A stretch of DNA of 50,659 bases from Candidatus Kapaibacterium sp. GTDB taxonomy: Bacteria > Bacteroidota > Ignavibacteria > Kapaibacteriales > UBA4661. This document shows, piece after piece, positions 27,074 to 35,845 of this stretch. The stretch covers positions 1 through 50,659 of the forward strand of contig JANWZB010000007.1 in NCBI GenBank assembly GCA_025055035.1, in the 5' to 3' direction. Made by a program: the position numbers and the translations under genes. Position 1 is the stretch's first letter, and each line of letters begins with the position of its first letter. The notes below the pieces were generated by a model. That model did no database searches. It worked only from the letters and a program-made list of their open reading frames with translations, and had not been told where the DNA came from.

Positions 27074-27952
27074 ATGACTATCACTCGCGGACTTTCACTG
27101 CACAATTGGAATCTACAGGCTTTTGTTGCTGCTTTTGCACTAGCAGTCCCTGCACTTACAAGCATCATGCCGAACGTACTTCGTGCACAACGTACAGAAA
27201 CGAGGAAACCACCATCACTGGCTCCTGCTGAGCAGCAGCGTTCTCTTCTCGAGAAGCCTCGACAGCTTCGTCCGCAGCAAATCATCACTGCCGACACAGC
27301 AACAGTAGTACAGGACTCTACAGCTCTTGGTACAACGCCGCCGGGCGAGTATCCATTTACCCCCGAACAAGATCGGGCATTCTATGAAGCACTCCGTATC
27401 GAGGTTCCACCCCGCGTGCGTTTTCAGTTCGAGGCACGGCAGTTTTCTCTTGCATGGCTCGCAATGCAAGAAGCACGCCGCCAGCAAATCTCCCCTCAAG
27501 AAGCAGCAATCGCTGCTATGAACGCTATAGATCCCCGCGCTTTCCTCCCTACAGCCCAAGAACAAACGTTCTATAACTACGGCATTGCTCAGTCATTTAC
27601 TATTCCTGGAGTATTCGATCCATTCCAGCGCTACGGGGGTCTTCCGGGTGTCGGTGGCTCAGGAGTTAGCGTACCACTCGCGTTGATAGGCTCACTACTT
27701 GGTCTTACCGACGATGTTTCGCCCACCATCCGCTATACCGTCGAGCAACCTGCAGAAGTGGAAATTATCATTTATTCCGTCCAAGCTATTGCCATTGCAC
27801 GCATTTTAAAAGCCCAACAAAATGCTGGTGGATATGCAATTACATGGAACCTTAAAAATGACCAAGGTTTGTCTGTACCCCCCGGTGACTATATTGCAGA
27901 AGTTCGTATAGGCAAAGATGCGGTTGTACGAAAGCGCATCCGCGTTGGATAA
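27074..27952 (+). CDS. exported protein with C-terminal FlgD-Ig-like domain
   Basis: About 292 residues from the ATG at 27074; the ORF track begins at a GTG. A signal-like segment (AFVAAFALAVPALTS) and cleavage near VLRAQ suggest export. The middle is Pro/Gln/Arg-rich with no family that I recognise. The last 75 residues (EVEIIIYSVQAIAIARIL, GGYAITWNLKNDQGLSVPPGDYIAEVRIGK) have the shape of a FlgD-Ig-like or CHU-type C-terminal beta domain, found in many secreted Bacteroidota and Chlorobi proteins. No function is assigned. It is alone between a terminator and a convergent TonB receptor gene. Confidence 0.72.
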   Translation: MTITRGLSLHNWNLQAFVAAFALAVPALTSIMPNVLRAQRTETRKPPSLAPAEQQRSLLEKPRQLRPQQIITADTATVVQDSTALGTTPPGEYPFTPEQDRAFYEALRIEVPPRVRFQFEARQFSLAWLAMQEARRQQISPQEAAIAAMNAIDPRAFLPTAQEQTFYNYGIAQSFTIPGVFDPFQRYGGLPGVGGSGVSVPLALIGSLLGLTDDVSPTIRYTVEQPAEVEIIIYSVQAIAIARILKAQQNAGGYAITWNLKNDQGLSVPPGDYIAEVRIGKDAVVRKRIRVG

Positions 27953-28020
27953 CTATTTTGCATCCACTGTATCCATTCTTCTCTCACACTGTACACACAC
28001 GAGGTTGATACAATGCACAC

Positions 28021-28057
28021 CTGCCCTGTGCAGAGCATGTGCACTTGCACAGGGCAG
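28021..28057. terminator. perfect 12-bp hairpin between convergent genes, probable terminator
   Basis: CTGCCCTGTGCA (28021-28032) pairs perfectly with TGCACAGGGCAG (28046-28057) over a 13-base loop. It sits between the stop at 27952 and the TonB receptor stop at 28087. T-runs are weak on both strands, so it may rely on Rho or act as an mRNA 3' end. Confidence 0.65.
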
Positions 28058-28086
28058 TCTTCTCATCGGCAGAATTGGTAGTAGGC

Positions 28087-30675
28087 TTACATCGTGTATC
28101 CAACCTGAATGTAGAATTGCCGCCCAAAATCTGGGAGCTGATTAGGTCGAACAAATGTGTTAGGATTCCACGAGCCTTGCGAATCCATTTGCAGTACACC
28201 CCACACATCTGTGCCAAGTAGATTTCGTGCTTTGGCAAGCACGAAGAAGCCTTTCATACCCAGTGGCTCTAAATCTTGCCGTATAGTTAGATTCACAGCG
28301 AAGCTACTTGGAATTTGATACTGCACAAAGTTCCGAGCGTCGAAGTTCACTCCAGCAACACCTCCACGGGTTGGCACAGGCGATAAGTCGCCAAGATTGT
28401 TATTTGTCGGTGTCAGAATCTGTATGGGTCCGTTGTAATACACTTCTGCCGCAAGAGAGGTTTGCGAGGGGAACAAGTAGGATGCACCTGCTTTTGCTAG
28501 AAGTGTTGGCGAATCCAGCGGGCGACGTTCGTTGGGTAAGAAGGGTGCTATTGGTGTTCCATCAGCAGTTGTTGTATCTTTCCAATCGCGCATAAAGCCG
28601 AAAGCATCAGTTGAGCGCCCTAAGGCATAGTATGTCGCGTTTGCCCATGCCTCCAGACCATTTGCTAGTACAAGATTTGCTGCTATCGAGCCACCAATAT
28701 TTGTCCAACCACTACCGCGACTAAACGCTTGCGCAGCAGGATTGAATGAATATACCACGTTACCGTCCATGTAAAACCCGTTGAGCGTTATACTGAGATT
28801 GTCTGTAGGCTTCACAGAAACAATCGCTTCTATGTTATTTAATTTCTCTGATTCTGCATTCGGAATGTCGCCGGTATTCGGGTCGCGTGGTAAGCGGATA
28901 ATTTCTTGTGGCGGAACAGCACGAAATGCTTGTGCATAAATCAAGCGGATATTTGTTTCTTTGCTCAAACGGTAATTAACTGCTATGCGTGGCGTAAAGT
29001 CTTGCGCGATACGATTTTGGACACGAAACGGCAGATATACTGTATCTGTTCCACGCACAACACGGTCATAGCGCAAATTTCGACCAATCTGCCGCCCAAC
29101 ATCAGTCACTGTTTGAAAATCGTAGCGTGCTCCTGCTGTTACTGTCAGCGCTTCGATTGGTGTCCAAATAGCCTGTGTCCACACGCCAAAATACCAGCCT
29201 CTGTCGTAAATTCCTCCACCGGGTAACCACCCAATGAAGTTTCCGTTCCGATGAGCGAACCACTGAATGTTCTCGTAGTCTGCATTTTCGTAGTTGCCAC
29301 CCAATGAGAAGTGAAGCTCCTTTGTTTTGAGTGGGACAATTTGCCCCTCAATACCGAGCGACTTGTCGATACCGGCATAGTTAAACTGCGATCCTCCACC
29401 ATTACGACGTGCAGCATCGTCGGCTAACAGTGTGCGGTCAATATAGTTCACGTATTGAATGAAGCGACCGGTACGGTCATCCCGAACAAAAATAGTCTGC
29501 GAGGCAAATTGTCCGGGCAGACGCCCAGTATTGAGAGACTGTATACCGACACCACTTGGATTGCGGATCGAGTCGCCAATGCTAAAGTCAGCAATTTCGC
29601 GGTTTGTATTAATATTGTAGCTCACACGCAGCATAATATCAAGGTTTTCTAATGCACCTTTTGGCTTCCATTCAGCAAATACTGCGTGTGTGCCCCACGA
29701 GCGAATATTGTCAGGGTGATTCGGTGTGGCATTGTCTTTAGGTGGAACCCACGTAACAAGGCGCGTATGCAAGTATCCTCCAAGAGTAAAATCACCAATG
29801 TTCAAGCGAACGTTGAAATTTGGAACTTGTATCCCACCCATGAAGCGCTGACCACTGAACCCATTGATAGTGGAACGGGGTAGGTCAAAATAGGCATCGG
29901 TGCGCAGCACATAATTGAAGATCCCTGCTCGATTTCTTGAGTCGAGGCTCGACCATGGACGTGCTGCAGAACCTGTTCGCGAGTCGTATATACTTTCACC
30001 ATTGAACCAATATATGCCAGCATTGAGCGAAACATTGCTGCTAAACTTGTGGCGCACACCCAGCTGATATTTTGTCACCACTCCACCAGCACCGAGTTCA
30101 TCAGCAACAGCACTCATGTCCCACATCGTCTGCTCCTTTTGATTGCGCCCATCGCGGGTAATGACGTTTACTACACCTAGCATTGCAACACTACCATACA
30201 GCGCTGCACCCGGACCGCGCAGTACCTCGATTTGTTCCACATCTTGCAGGTCGCCGATAACATCAGGATAAAAATCCCCAAAATGGAAGCGGTCATTTGC
30301 CCGATGCCCATTAATCAGGAATAGCGTTCTCCGAGCAACGTTATTCGCGAAGAATCCCCGAAAATCCGTGTTGAAGTTATGACCTTCAAAGTGCAAATAT
30401 ACTTCAGGCGAGCGTCCAAGCGCTTCTGCAAGGTTTCTATATCCGTACCGCAGAATATCCTGTCGCGTAATCACAGAGCTTGCCGCAGGAACATCGGTAA
30501 TTTTTACAGCAGTCTTCGTAGCTGTTACTATTTCCACGTTCAGCAGCTCTTCCAACGACATCGCTTCAAGTGCACTGACGCCCAACGTATCTTGCACTTG
30601 CGCACGAAGGGTAGGCAGCCATACCGTGAGACTTCCTATAAGAACTGTACCTACCAGTAGCACCTTTTGCATCAT
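28087..30675 (-). CDS. TonB-dependent outer-membrane receptor (siderophore/vitamin type)
   Basis: About 862 residues from the ATG at 30675. That start is fixed by a strong Shine-Dalgarno (AAGGAGGG, at about 30682-30690) six bases upstream, rather than the track start at 30789. After the signal peptide comes MSLEELLNVEIVTATKT, the TonB-box region. The plug domain follows (DVPAASSVITRQDILRYGYRNLAEAL, VEQIEVLRGPGAALYGS, GVVNVITRDG), then a barrel ending IQVGYTM. It lacks the carboxypeptidase-like domain of SusC, so it belongs to the FepA/BtuB-like class. The ligand is not readable, and there are no iron or cobalamin genes nearby. Confidence 0.93.
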   Translation of the reverse strand: MMQKVLLVGTVLIGSLTVWLPTLRAQVQDTLGVSALEAMSLEELLNVEIVTATKTAVKITDVPAASSVITRQDILRYGYRNLAEALGRSPEVYLHFEGHNFNTDFRGFFANNVARRTLFLINGHRANDRFHFGDFYPDVIGDLQDVEQIEVLRGPGAALYGSVAMLGVVNVITRDGRNQKEQTMWDMSAVADELGAGGVVTKYQLGVRHKFSSNVSLNAGIYWFNGESIYDSRTGSAARPWSSLDSRNRAGIFNYVLRTDAYFDLPRSTINGFSGQRFMGGIQVPNFNVRLNIGDFTLGGYLHTRLVTWVPPKDNATPNHPDNIRSWGTHAVFAEWKPKGALENLDIMLRVSYNINTNREIADFSIGDSIRNPSGVGIQSLNTGRLPGQFASQTIFVRDDRTGRFIQYVNYIDRTLLADDAARRNGGGSQFNYAGIDKSLGIEGQIVPLKTKELHFSLGGNYENADYENIQWFAHRNGNFIGWLPGGGIYDRGWYFGVWTQAIWTPIEALTVTAGARYDFQTVTDVGRQIGRNLRYDRVVRGTDTVYLPFRVQNRIAQDFTPRIAVNYRLSKETNIRLIYAQAFRAVPPQEIIRLPRDPNTGDIPNAESEKLNNIEAIVSVKPTDNLSITLNGFYMDGNVVYSFNPAAQAFSRGSGWTNIGGSIAANLVLANGLEAWANATYYALGRSTDAFGFMRDWKDTTTADGTPIAPFLPNERRPLDSPTLLAKAGASYLFPSQTSLAAEVYYNGPIQILTPTNNNLGDLSPVPTRGGVAGVNFDARNFVQYQIPSSFAVNLTIRQDLEPLGMKGFFVLAKARNLLGTDVWGVLQMDSQGSWNPNTFVRPNQLPDFGRQFYIQVGYTM

Positions 30676-30681
30676 ACTGAT

Positions 30682-30690
30682 CCCTCCTTT
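30682..30690 (-). promoter_or_regulatory. strong Shine-Dalgarno deciding the TonB receptor start
   Basis: The minus strand reads AAGGAGGG followed by ATCAGT and ATG. This near-perfect site sets translation at 30675, and the MMQKVLLVGTVLIGSL signal peptide begins there. Confidence 0.8.
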
Positions 30691-30821
30691 TCTTGTATGG
30701 TATGGAACATAAATGCACATAGCGGAGGCACATACTTGCGTTAGCACCATCCATGTTTCTTTACTGTACGCACAATGTATACATGCCACGCTAATTTAGG
30801 CAATCTCTGCAATTCAATGCA

Positions 30822-30850
30822 ACAAAAAAGCTCACTTGCGGTGAGCTTTT
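30822..30850 (-). terminator. intrinsic terminator of the T9SS cargo gene
   Basis: On the minus strand AAAGCTCAC, a five-base loop and GTGAGCTTT form a 9-bp stem followed by a T-run (CTTTTTTG). It lies about 90 bases after the stop at 30940. Confidence 0.85.
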
Positions 30851-30939
30851 ACGCTGTGAACAAGTTATTGCTGTTATTGTTTTCAATTCGTGAAGCAGCA
30901 GTCTACATATATGAGCAGACTACTGTAACCTGTGTATTA

Positions 30940-33900
30940 TTATCGTGCTATCACCATCGTTGTATATGCGTGTACGCATTGGGCGTGAAGCTGAATGCGA
31001 TACACTCCTGTTGGCAGGTGATGTATGTTAAGTACTACATCTGCCGTATCTCCCGAAACTACACCATTCCACACTTCTTCACCAAGAGCATTCACAACGG
31101 AAAGGAGTGCCATTCCAGAAAATGAAGGCAGTTGTATCCGTGCAACATCATGAGTTGGATTTGGACTGATAGAGAGCAGTGAGCGAGTAGTAGGCGTAGA
31201 ATGAGTAGAATGTGCAACAGGTATAGAATATTGCTTCCGCATACTCATAACTACTTCAGCACCTGCCGAATGCATCGTGGCTATACGGGCAGTAGCAGGA
31301 GTGTAATGCGGCTTATCAGCATACAGCACATACGTTCCGTGCTCGGGGACCCTGATTGTAAAGCGCCCATCTACATCAGATAGTGCTTCCGTACAGACTT
31401 CACCAGCTTCATTGAGGAGATAGACAGTAGCACCGGCGATATATTTGCTACTGCTATTATCATTATCATATGCTTGCACAGCACCCACAATATTTCCTGC
31501 AGCAAGCTCTGACAACGAACGACGAGCAGCGAGTACTATCGTAATGCGCTCACTACTTGTTGCAGTTACAGCAATCCGTGTTGCTTCGCGCCAGCGCGTT
31601 GTTGCTACTGTTGCCCCTGCAAGATAGTACCCAGACACAAAGTCGCGTTCATTGTTCGGGAACACTTGGAGAACGTACTCTCCGGGTGTAAGATTACGCA
31701 ATGTAAATGTGCCATTTGTCTCTACGGTTTCGCTGCGTACATCAAGCGAAGCATACTGTGGTGTATTTGCAGTAGTCGCTGTCATATACGCAACGATGCG
31801 CCCCGAAATCGGCACTCCTGCAGCGCTTTGCACCTGCCCACTAATGCTATTATTGAATGTAGGACGAAGCTCTAATGAAAAGTTGATATTTGTCAAATCG
31901 CCGGACAACTGTATCCGTCGAGCTTCGGCAATATTAGGCGTATGGTCATAATATTGTGGAAGGAACTGACGAACATTTGCTCCGGTCACTGGGCGCTGTT
32001 CATCGGGTAGTGCGCGGAATATGTAGATATAGCGATCATCGAGCTGAGTAAGGCGATAGTTTCCTTGCGCATCGGTACGCACTGTACGGCGAATAATACC
32101 ACCATTAATACGCTCTGGATCCGCTTCACCCACAGCTTCGATTGTTGCTTGTACAGGAATATTCGTACCGCGCTGCACAACGCGACCACTCACCGTGAAG
32201 AAGCGCGCGGGTGGATAGCGCCGAACAACCATAGCACACGAAAGCGTATCGCCACATCGCACTTTCAGAGGTGTTGCACGCTCAATGCTACTTACTGTCG
32301 CAGCTGTGTGTAGAGCATTGCCTGCAAACCAGACTGCTGGAACATCCGTTGCCGAAACACTCAAGAAAAACTCGCCCGCTATCACAGGTAAAGAGTACAG
32401 CCCATTACGAATTGATGCTGTGTATGAGAGAGGTATTCCAACAAGTGAGGCTTCCGTCGCGTGGACAACTACTGCCCGCACAGTGCCATTCGCAATCACT
32501 GTACCATCTGTTGCCCGCACAACACCCTGTATTACCGCGCAAACAGTAGCACGCACAGACACCGTAAACGCCTGCCGAGCCTCTACAGGGCGTGCTGTGC
32601 CATCTGGCAAAATCGCAATAATCTCAAAGAGAAATTCTCCAACGCGCTGCGGCGTCCAGCGCAGTACCCCGGTAAGAGAATCAAGAGAGGCACCCTCTGG
32701 TGCACGAGCCAGACGATACTGAATTGTTGCGGTTGTTGGTGCAGAAGCTTCTGCCCGTGCCGTATAGGTAAATGTCTGCCCAAGATTGACAATTGCTGTT
32801 CCCGGCTGCGACGTAAAGCGTAGCGTTAGAGGTGCAGGAGCAACGCTAATACGGTACGTTTGTGTTGTAGTCTGGCTGCTATCAGACCGCAACACTACAC
32901 GAAGACTTACCGAGAACACACCAGCTACTGTAGGCATCCAACGTATCGTGCCGAGCGTTCCATCAATACTCATGCCTTGTGGTGCATCAAGAAGACTATA
33001 CCGCAGATCATTATTGAATGACGATGCAGATAAACTTCCCGCCGGTGTACTGAGCAAAGCACCGAACTGCACAGTAGGCTGATATACATACTGCACACCA
33101 ACGCGGGCTTGTGTTGGCGGCTGTGTTCGGAACACAAGAACCGGTCGGCTTACACGAAGATTATATTCCTGAATAACAGTTTGCGTTGTCGAGCCACCAA
33201 CTACACTTGCACGAATTGCAACACGTACCGATGCTGTTGTAGGAAGACTCATTGGTATCCAGCGAACTAGTCCTGACGTACTTTCAATAGTCATGCCTTG
33301 TGGTGCAGTGTGAAGAGTATAGGTCATTGGTACACGCTGTACTGACGGAATAACAACGATTTCGCGTGGCTGTGTGGCATTCGTTACAGGAAGAACCGAT
33401 GCAGTGGGCAAGCCTGCAATAGCCTGATACACATACGATTGTCCAAGAAATGCATCCACCGGTGGTGATGTTATAAACACTGGCTGAGCCTCTGTAACAC
33501 GTACAGTAATGCTCTGGGTACTACTTGCATTGGCGATCGTCGTGGCAACAGCACGAATACTGAACTGGACTGTTCCTGCTGTTATTGGTATCCAGCGCAC
33601 TGTTCCCAGCGTCGCATCAATTGTCGCACCTTCTGGAGCGTTGATGAGACTGTATTGCAACGCAGCATTTGTGCTTGGTACAATGCGCGGCGGGGAGGGA
33701 AGTAGAAGCGGGTCGATGCCATAGAATGCTACTGCTTGGTATACATATAACCTTCCAACAGAAGCATTAGCAGGCGGTACAGTCAAAAATCGTACTGATG
33801 GCTGTGCAGCACTTGCAGGGAGGATAGTTACAGTAAAGCTTTGTGTTACTGTCTGGTTTGCCTGTGTTGCTAAGGATGCACGAATAGCAACACGCACACC

Positions 33901-34185
33901 ACTTACTGTTGCACTTGTTGTCCATCGTATAAGGCCACTTACCGAATCAATCGTCATACCAGCTGGTGCGCTAACCAAGCTATACCGCACAGCGCTTGCT
34001 GTATCACGCCCCACAGCACGTGCATGGTAGCGGTATTCTTGATTGACAACACCATACAATACTGGCGAAGAAACAAAGCGAATGGACGGTACAACAGGAA
34101 GACTCTGCGCAGCACTGGGCTCGTACAACGCACTAGCAAGCCCAAGCATAAGCACACAATAGAGATAAAAGTATAGATACCGCAT
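30940..34185 (-). CDS. large multi-domain secreted protein: five Ig-like (He_PIG) repeats, carboxypeptidase-like domains, T9SS sorting domain
   Basis: About 1081 residues from the ATG at 34185, preceded by AAAGGATG; the track start at 34236 is upstream of the signal peptide. Five modules of about 95-130 residues each start with a YVYQA-like strand and end with a GMTIDSVSGLIRWTP-type motif, as in putative Ig (He_PIG/cadherin-like) domains. Next come carboxypeptidase-regulatory-like domains (VSGRVVQRGTNIPVQATIEA; ISGQVQSAAGVPISGRIVAY; TVYLLNEAGEVCTEALSDVDGRF). The C-terminus SISPNPTHDVARIQLPS with LPTGVYRIQLH is a T9SS type A sorting domain. It is likely a surface-attached or released adhesin or matrix protein. 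Confidence 0.9.
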   Translation of the reverse strand: MRYLYFYLYCVLMLGLASALYEPSAAQSLPVVPSIRFVSSPVLYGVVNQEYRYHARAVGRDTASAVRYSLVSAPAGMTIDSVSGLIRWTTSATVSGVRVAIRASLATQANQTVTQSFTVTILPASAAQPSVRFLTVPPANASVGRLYVYQAVAFYGIDPLLLPSPPRIVPSTNAALQYSLINAPEGATIDATLGTVRWIPITAGTVQFSIRAVATTIANASSTQSITVRVTEAQPVFITSPPVDAFLGQSYVYQAIAGLPTASVLPVTNATQPREIVVIPSVQRVPMTYTLHTAPQGMTIESTSGLVRWIPMSLPTTASVRVAIRASVVGGSTTQTVIQEYNLRVSRPVLVFRTQPPTQARVGVQYVYQPTVQFGALLSTPAGSLSASSFNNDLRYSLLDAPQGMSIDGTLGTIRWMPTVAGVFSVSLRVVLRSDSSQTTTQTYRISVAPAPLTLRFTSQPGTAIVNLGQTFTYTARAEASAPTTATIQYRLARAPEGASLDSLTGVLRWTPQRVGEFLFEIIAILPDGTARPVEARQAFTVSVRATVCAVIQGVVRATDGTVIANGTVRAVVVHATEASLVGIPLSYTASIRNGLYSLPVIAGEFFLSVSATDVPAVWFAGNALHTAATVSSIERATPLKVRCGDTLSCAMVVRRYPPARFFTVSGRVVQRGTNIPVQATIEAVGEADPERINGGIIRRTVRTDAQGNYRLTQLDDRYIYIFRALPDEQRPVTGANVRQFLPQYYDHTPNIAEARRIQLSGDLTNINFSLELRPTFNNSISGQVQSAAGVPISGRIVAYMTATTANTPQYASLDVRSETVETNGTFTLRNLTPGEYVLQVFPNNERDFVSGYYLAGATVATTRWREATRIAVTATSSERITIVLAARRSLSELAAGNIVGAVQAYDNDNSSSKYIAGATVYLLNEAGEVCTEALSDVDGRFTIRVPEHGTYVLYADKPHYTPATARIATMHSAGAEVVMSMRKQYSIPVAHSTHSTPTTRSLLSISPNPTHDVARIQLPSFSGMALLSVVNALGEEVWNGVVSGDTADVVLNIHHLPTGVYRIQLHAQCVHAYTTMVIAR

Positions 34186-34371
34186 AGATTTACATCCTTT
34201 CTGCTGATGACATTCCTGTTCAACGTTGAAATACATATCCTTCTCGGAGAAAATGTGTTGATTAGTTTAAGTTTATTCATGCCCAGAACAACATCTCACA
34301 GGACAAAAAGTTACAGTTCACATCCTCCCAGTGCGTACCATACACATTTCCCATGCCAGAATTGAAAAAAA

Positions 34372-34403
34372 CTTGCATACAATCTCCTGAGCGCATATTT
34401 TTG
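34372..34403 (+). promoter_or_regulatory. predicted promoter of tRNA-Leu
   Basis: TATTTTTG (34396-34403) matches TAnnTTTG, and CTTG lies 20 bases upstream (34372-34375). The implied transcription start near 34410 is 35 bases ahead of the mature tRNA 5' end. Confidence 0.6.
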
Positions 34404-34444
34404 CACTCTCTGTTGGTATAGTTACAACTATAGCGTAGCTCTCT

Positions 34445-34527
34445 GCGGAAGTGGCGAAATGGCAGACGCACCATCTTGAGGGGGTGGCGGGATTCCTCCC
34501 GTGCGGGTTCAAGTCCCGCCTTCCGCA
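34445..34527 (+). tRNA. tRNA-Leu (anticodon GAG)
   Basis: An 83-base type II tRNA. The acceptor stem GCGGAAG pairs with CTTCCGC, and the anticodon stem CCATC pairs with GGTGG (one G-U) around the loop TTGAGGG, giving anticodon GAG. There is a long variable arm (GGGATTCCTCCC), and the T arm is GCGGG-TTCAAGT-CCCGC. A73 follows, and CCA is not encoded. It reads leucine CUC/CUU codons. It lies between a predicted promoter and a terminator hairpin. Confidence 0.95.
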
Positions 34528-34545
34528 CAGTCAACTAGAGTAAAT

Positions 34546-34599
34546 GCGGCTTTGCATCGTGAGTACATTAATTACTCTCATTCCAAGCCGCTTTCTTTT
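34546..34599 (+). terminator. intrinsic terminator after tRNA-Leu
   Basis: Outer stem GCGGCTT (34546-34552) and AAGCCGC (34585-34591), with an inner stem GAGTA/TACTC, followed by TTCTTTTT. It should end the tRNA transcript, which leaves the following barrel gene in need of its own promoter. Confidence 0.75.
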
Positions 34600-34605
34600 T
34601 GCTGT

Positions 34606-35811
34606 ATGTACTACGCTTCTTCCCTTGATACACCATTTTCTTGTCTCGATACAGCACTCTTTCGAACTGAGCGTAGAACACGATGTGCCTACTTCGTGAG
34701 ATGTCTTGTGAATACCCTTGTATACCTTGCTACGCTCGCTCTTGTGATATGCACACTGCCTAATCCTACAGCTTGTGCATTCCTCTACCATGATTCTTCT
34801 ACTGCGACGCTTGCATCAGTACCATTTCTGACAGTCAGCGGATTTATTGATGTCTATTACGCTATAGCTTTTGCAGCGCCACCAGCAAACACTCGCGCTT
34901 ATACAACGCAGCCTCTCTACCACAACGATGTAAGCATCAACTTTGCTCTTGCAAGCCTGGCTTATACTACAGATTGCGTTCGTGGGCGCTTTGCAGTACA
35001 TGTTGGGTCATACGTCGAGGCAAATTATGCTGCTGAGCCTCCTGCATGGCGCAATATCTTCGAAGCAAATGCTGGATACCGCCTTCAAGAAAATCTCTGG
35101 ATTGATGCCGGTATTTTTACCTCGCACATTGGCGCTGAATCTGCTATCTCCAAAGATAACTGGACGTATTCTCGATCGATTGTGGCAGAGTATTCACCGT
35201 ATTACGAAACAGGCGTCAAGCTGACATGGACACCAACGAATGCTTGGCTTGTGAGCGCCCTTGTTCTCAATGGCTGGCAGCTTATCCGCGAAACTAACAG
35301 CGAAAAATCCTTCGGCACACACATTCAGTGGAAACCTACACCACATATCCTTGCAAACTGGAGTACATACCTTGGTAATGACCAGCCTGATAGCTCTGTC
35401 CGGCAGATGCGTTACTTTAGCAATCTCTATACTCAGATTTGGTGCAACGACAAGCTCAGTCTTCTTCTGCTCTTTGATATTGGCATGCAGGAGCATACTT
35501 TGCACGCCGCTGTCAAGCAATGGCTTGGGGGACTCATTCTTGCACGCTATGGGATAAATGATTCCATAGCATGTACTGTGCGATGCGAGTATTACAGCGA
35601 CCCTCACGGCATCATTATTTCCACAGGCACACCGAATAACTTTCAGACATTTGGTGCATCAGTAAATATCGATATTACTCTTACAAAGCACCTGCTGTGG
35701 CGCCTAGAAGGACGCTGGTTTGCATCACGCGATCCCATCTACCCGACTGCCCATGCTGTGGCACGCTCCTTCGATGGATTTATTGCTACCTCACTTGCTC
35801 TATCGTTCTAA
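34606..35811 (+). CDS. outer-membrane beta-barrel protein (OmpBeta_2/porin-like)
   Basis: The ORF track starts inside the tRNA at 34501, which cannot be right. The first in-frame ATG after the tRNA terminator is 34606 (about 401 residues). A GTG at 34708 would give a cleaner signal peptide (NTLVYLATLALVICTL ... ACA). The mature part is rich in alternating strands and aromatic residues: VSGFIDVYYAIAFAAPP, NAGYRLQENLWIDAGIFTSHIGAES and FEANAGY. It resembles the Bacteroidota porin-like family PF07642, whose members carry a conserved DAGIF-type segment. It probably forms an outer-membrane channel of unknown specificity. Confidence 0.75.
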   Translation: MYYASSLDTPFSCLDTALFRTERRTRCAYFVRCLVNTLVYLATLALVICTLPNPTACAFLYHDSSTATLASVPFLTVSGFIDVYYAIAFAAPPANTRAYTTQPLYHNDVSINFALASLAYTTDCVRGRFAVHVGSYVEANYAAEPPAWRNIFEANAGYRLQENLWIDAGIFTSHIGAESAISKDNWTYSRSIVAEYSPYYETGVKLTWTPTNAWLVSALVLNGWQLIRETNSEKSFGTHIQWKPTPHILANWSTYLGNDQPDSSVRQMRYFSNLYTQIWCNDKLSLLLLFDIGMQEHTLHAAVKQWLGGLILARYGINDSIACTVRCEYYSDPHGIIISTGTPNNFQTFGASVNIDITLTKHLLWRLEGRWFASRDPIYPTAHAVARSFDGFIATSLALSF

Positions 35812-35845
35812 GTGTACTGTCCGCCTTCGCTGCGCATTCCCACAT

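Noticed and set aside
32065-33724. + strand ORFs (up to 145 residues) over the Ig-repeat protein
   Set aside because: They arise from the repeated, biased codons of the minus-strand gene and show no homology pattern.
34501-34605. Barrel-protein start at 34501
   Set aside because: It would begin inside the mature tRNA-Leu and read through its terminator.
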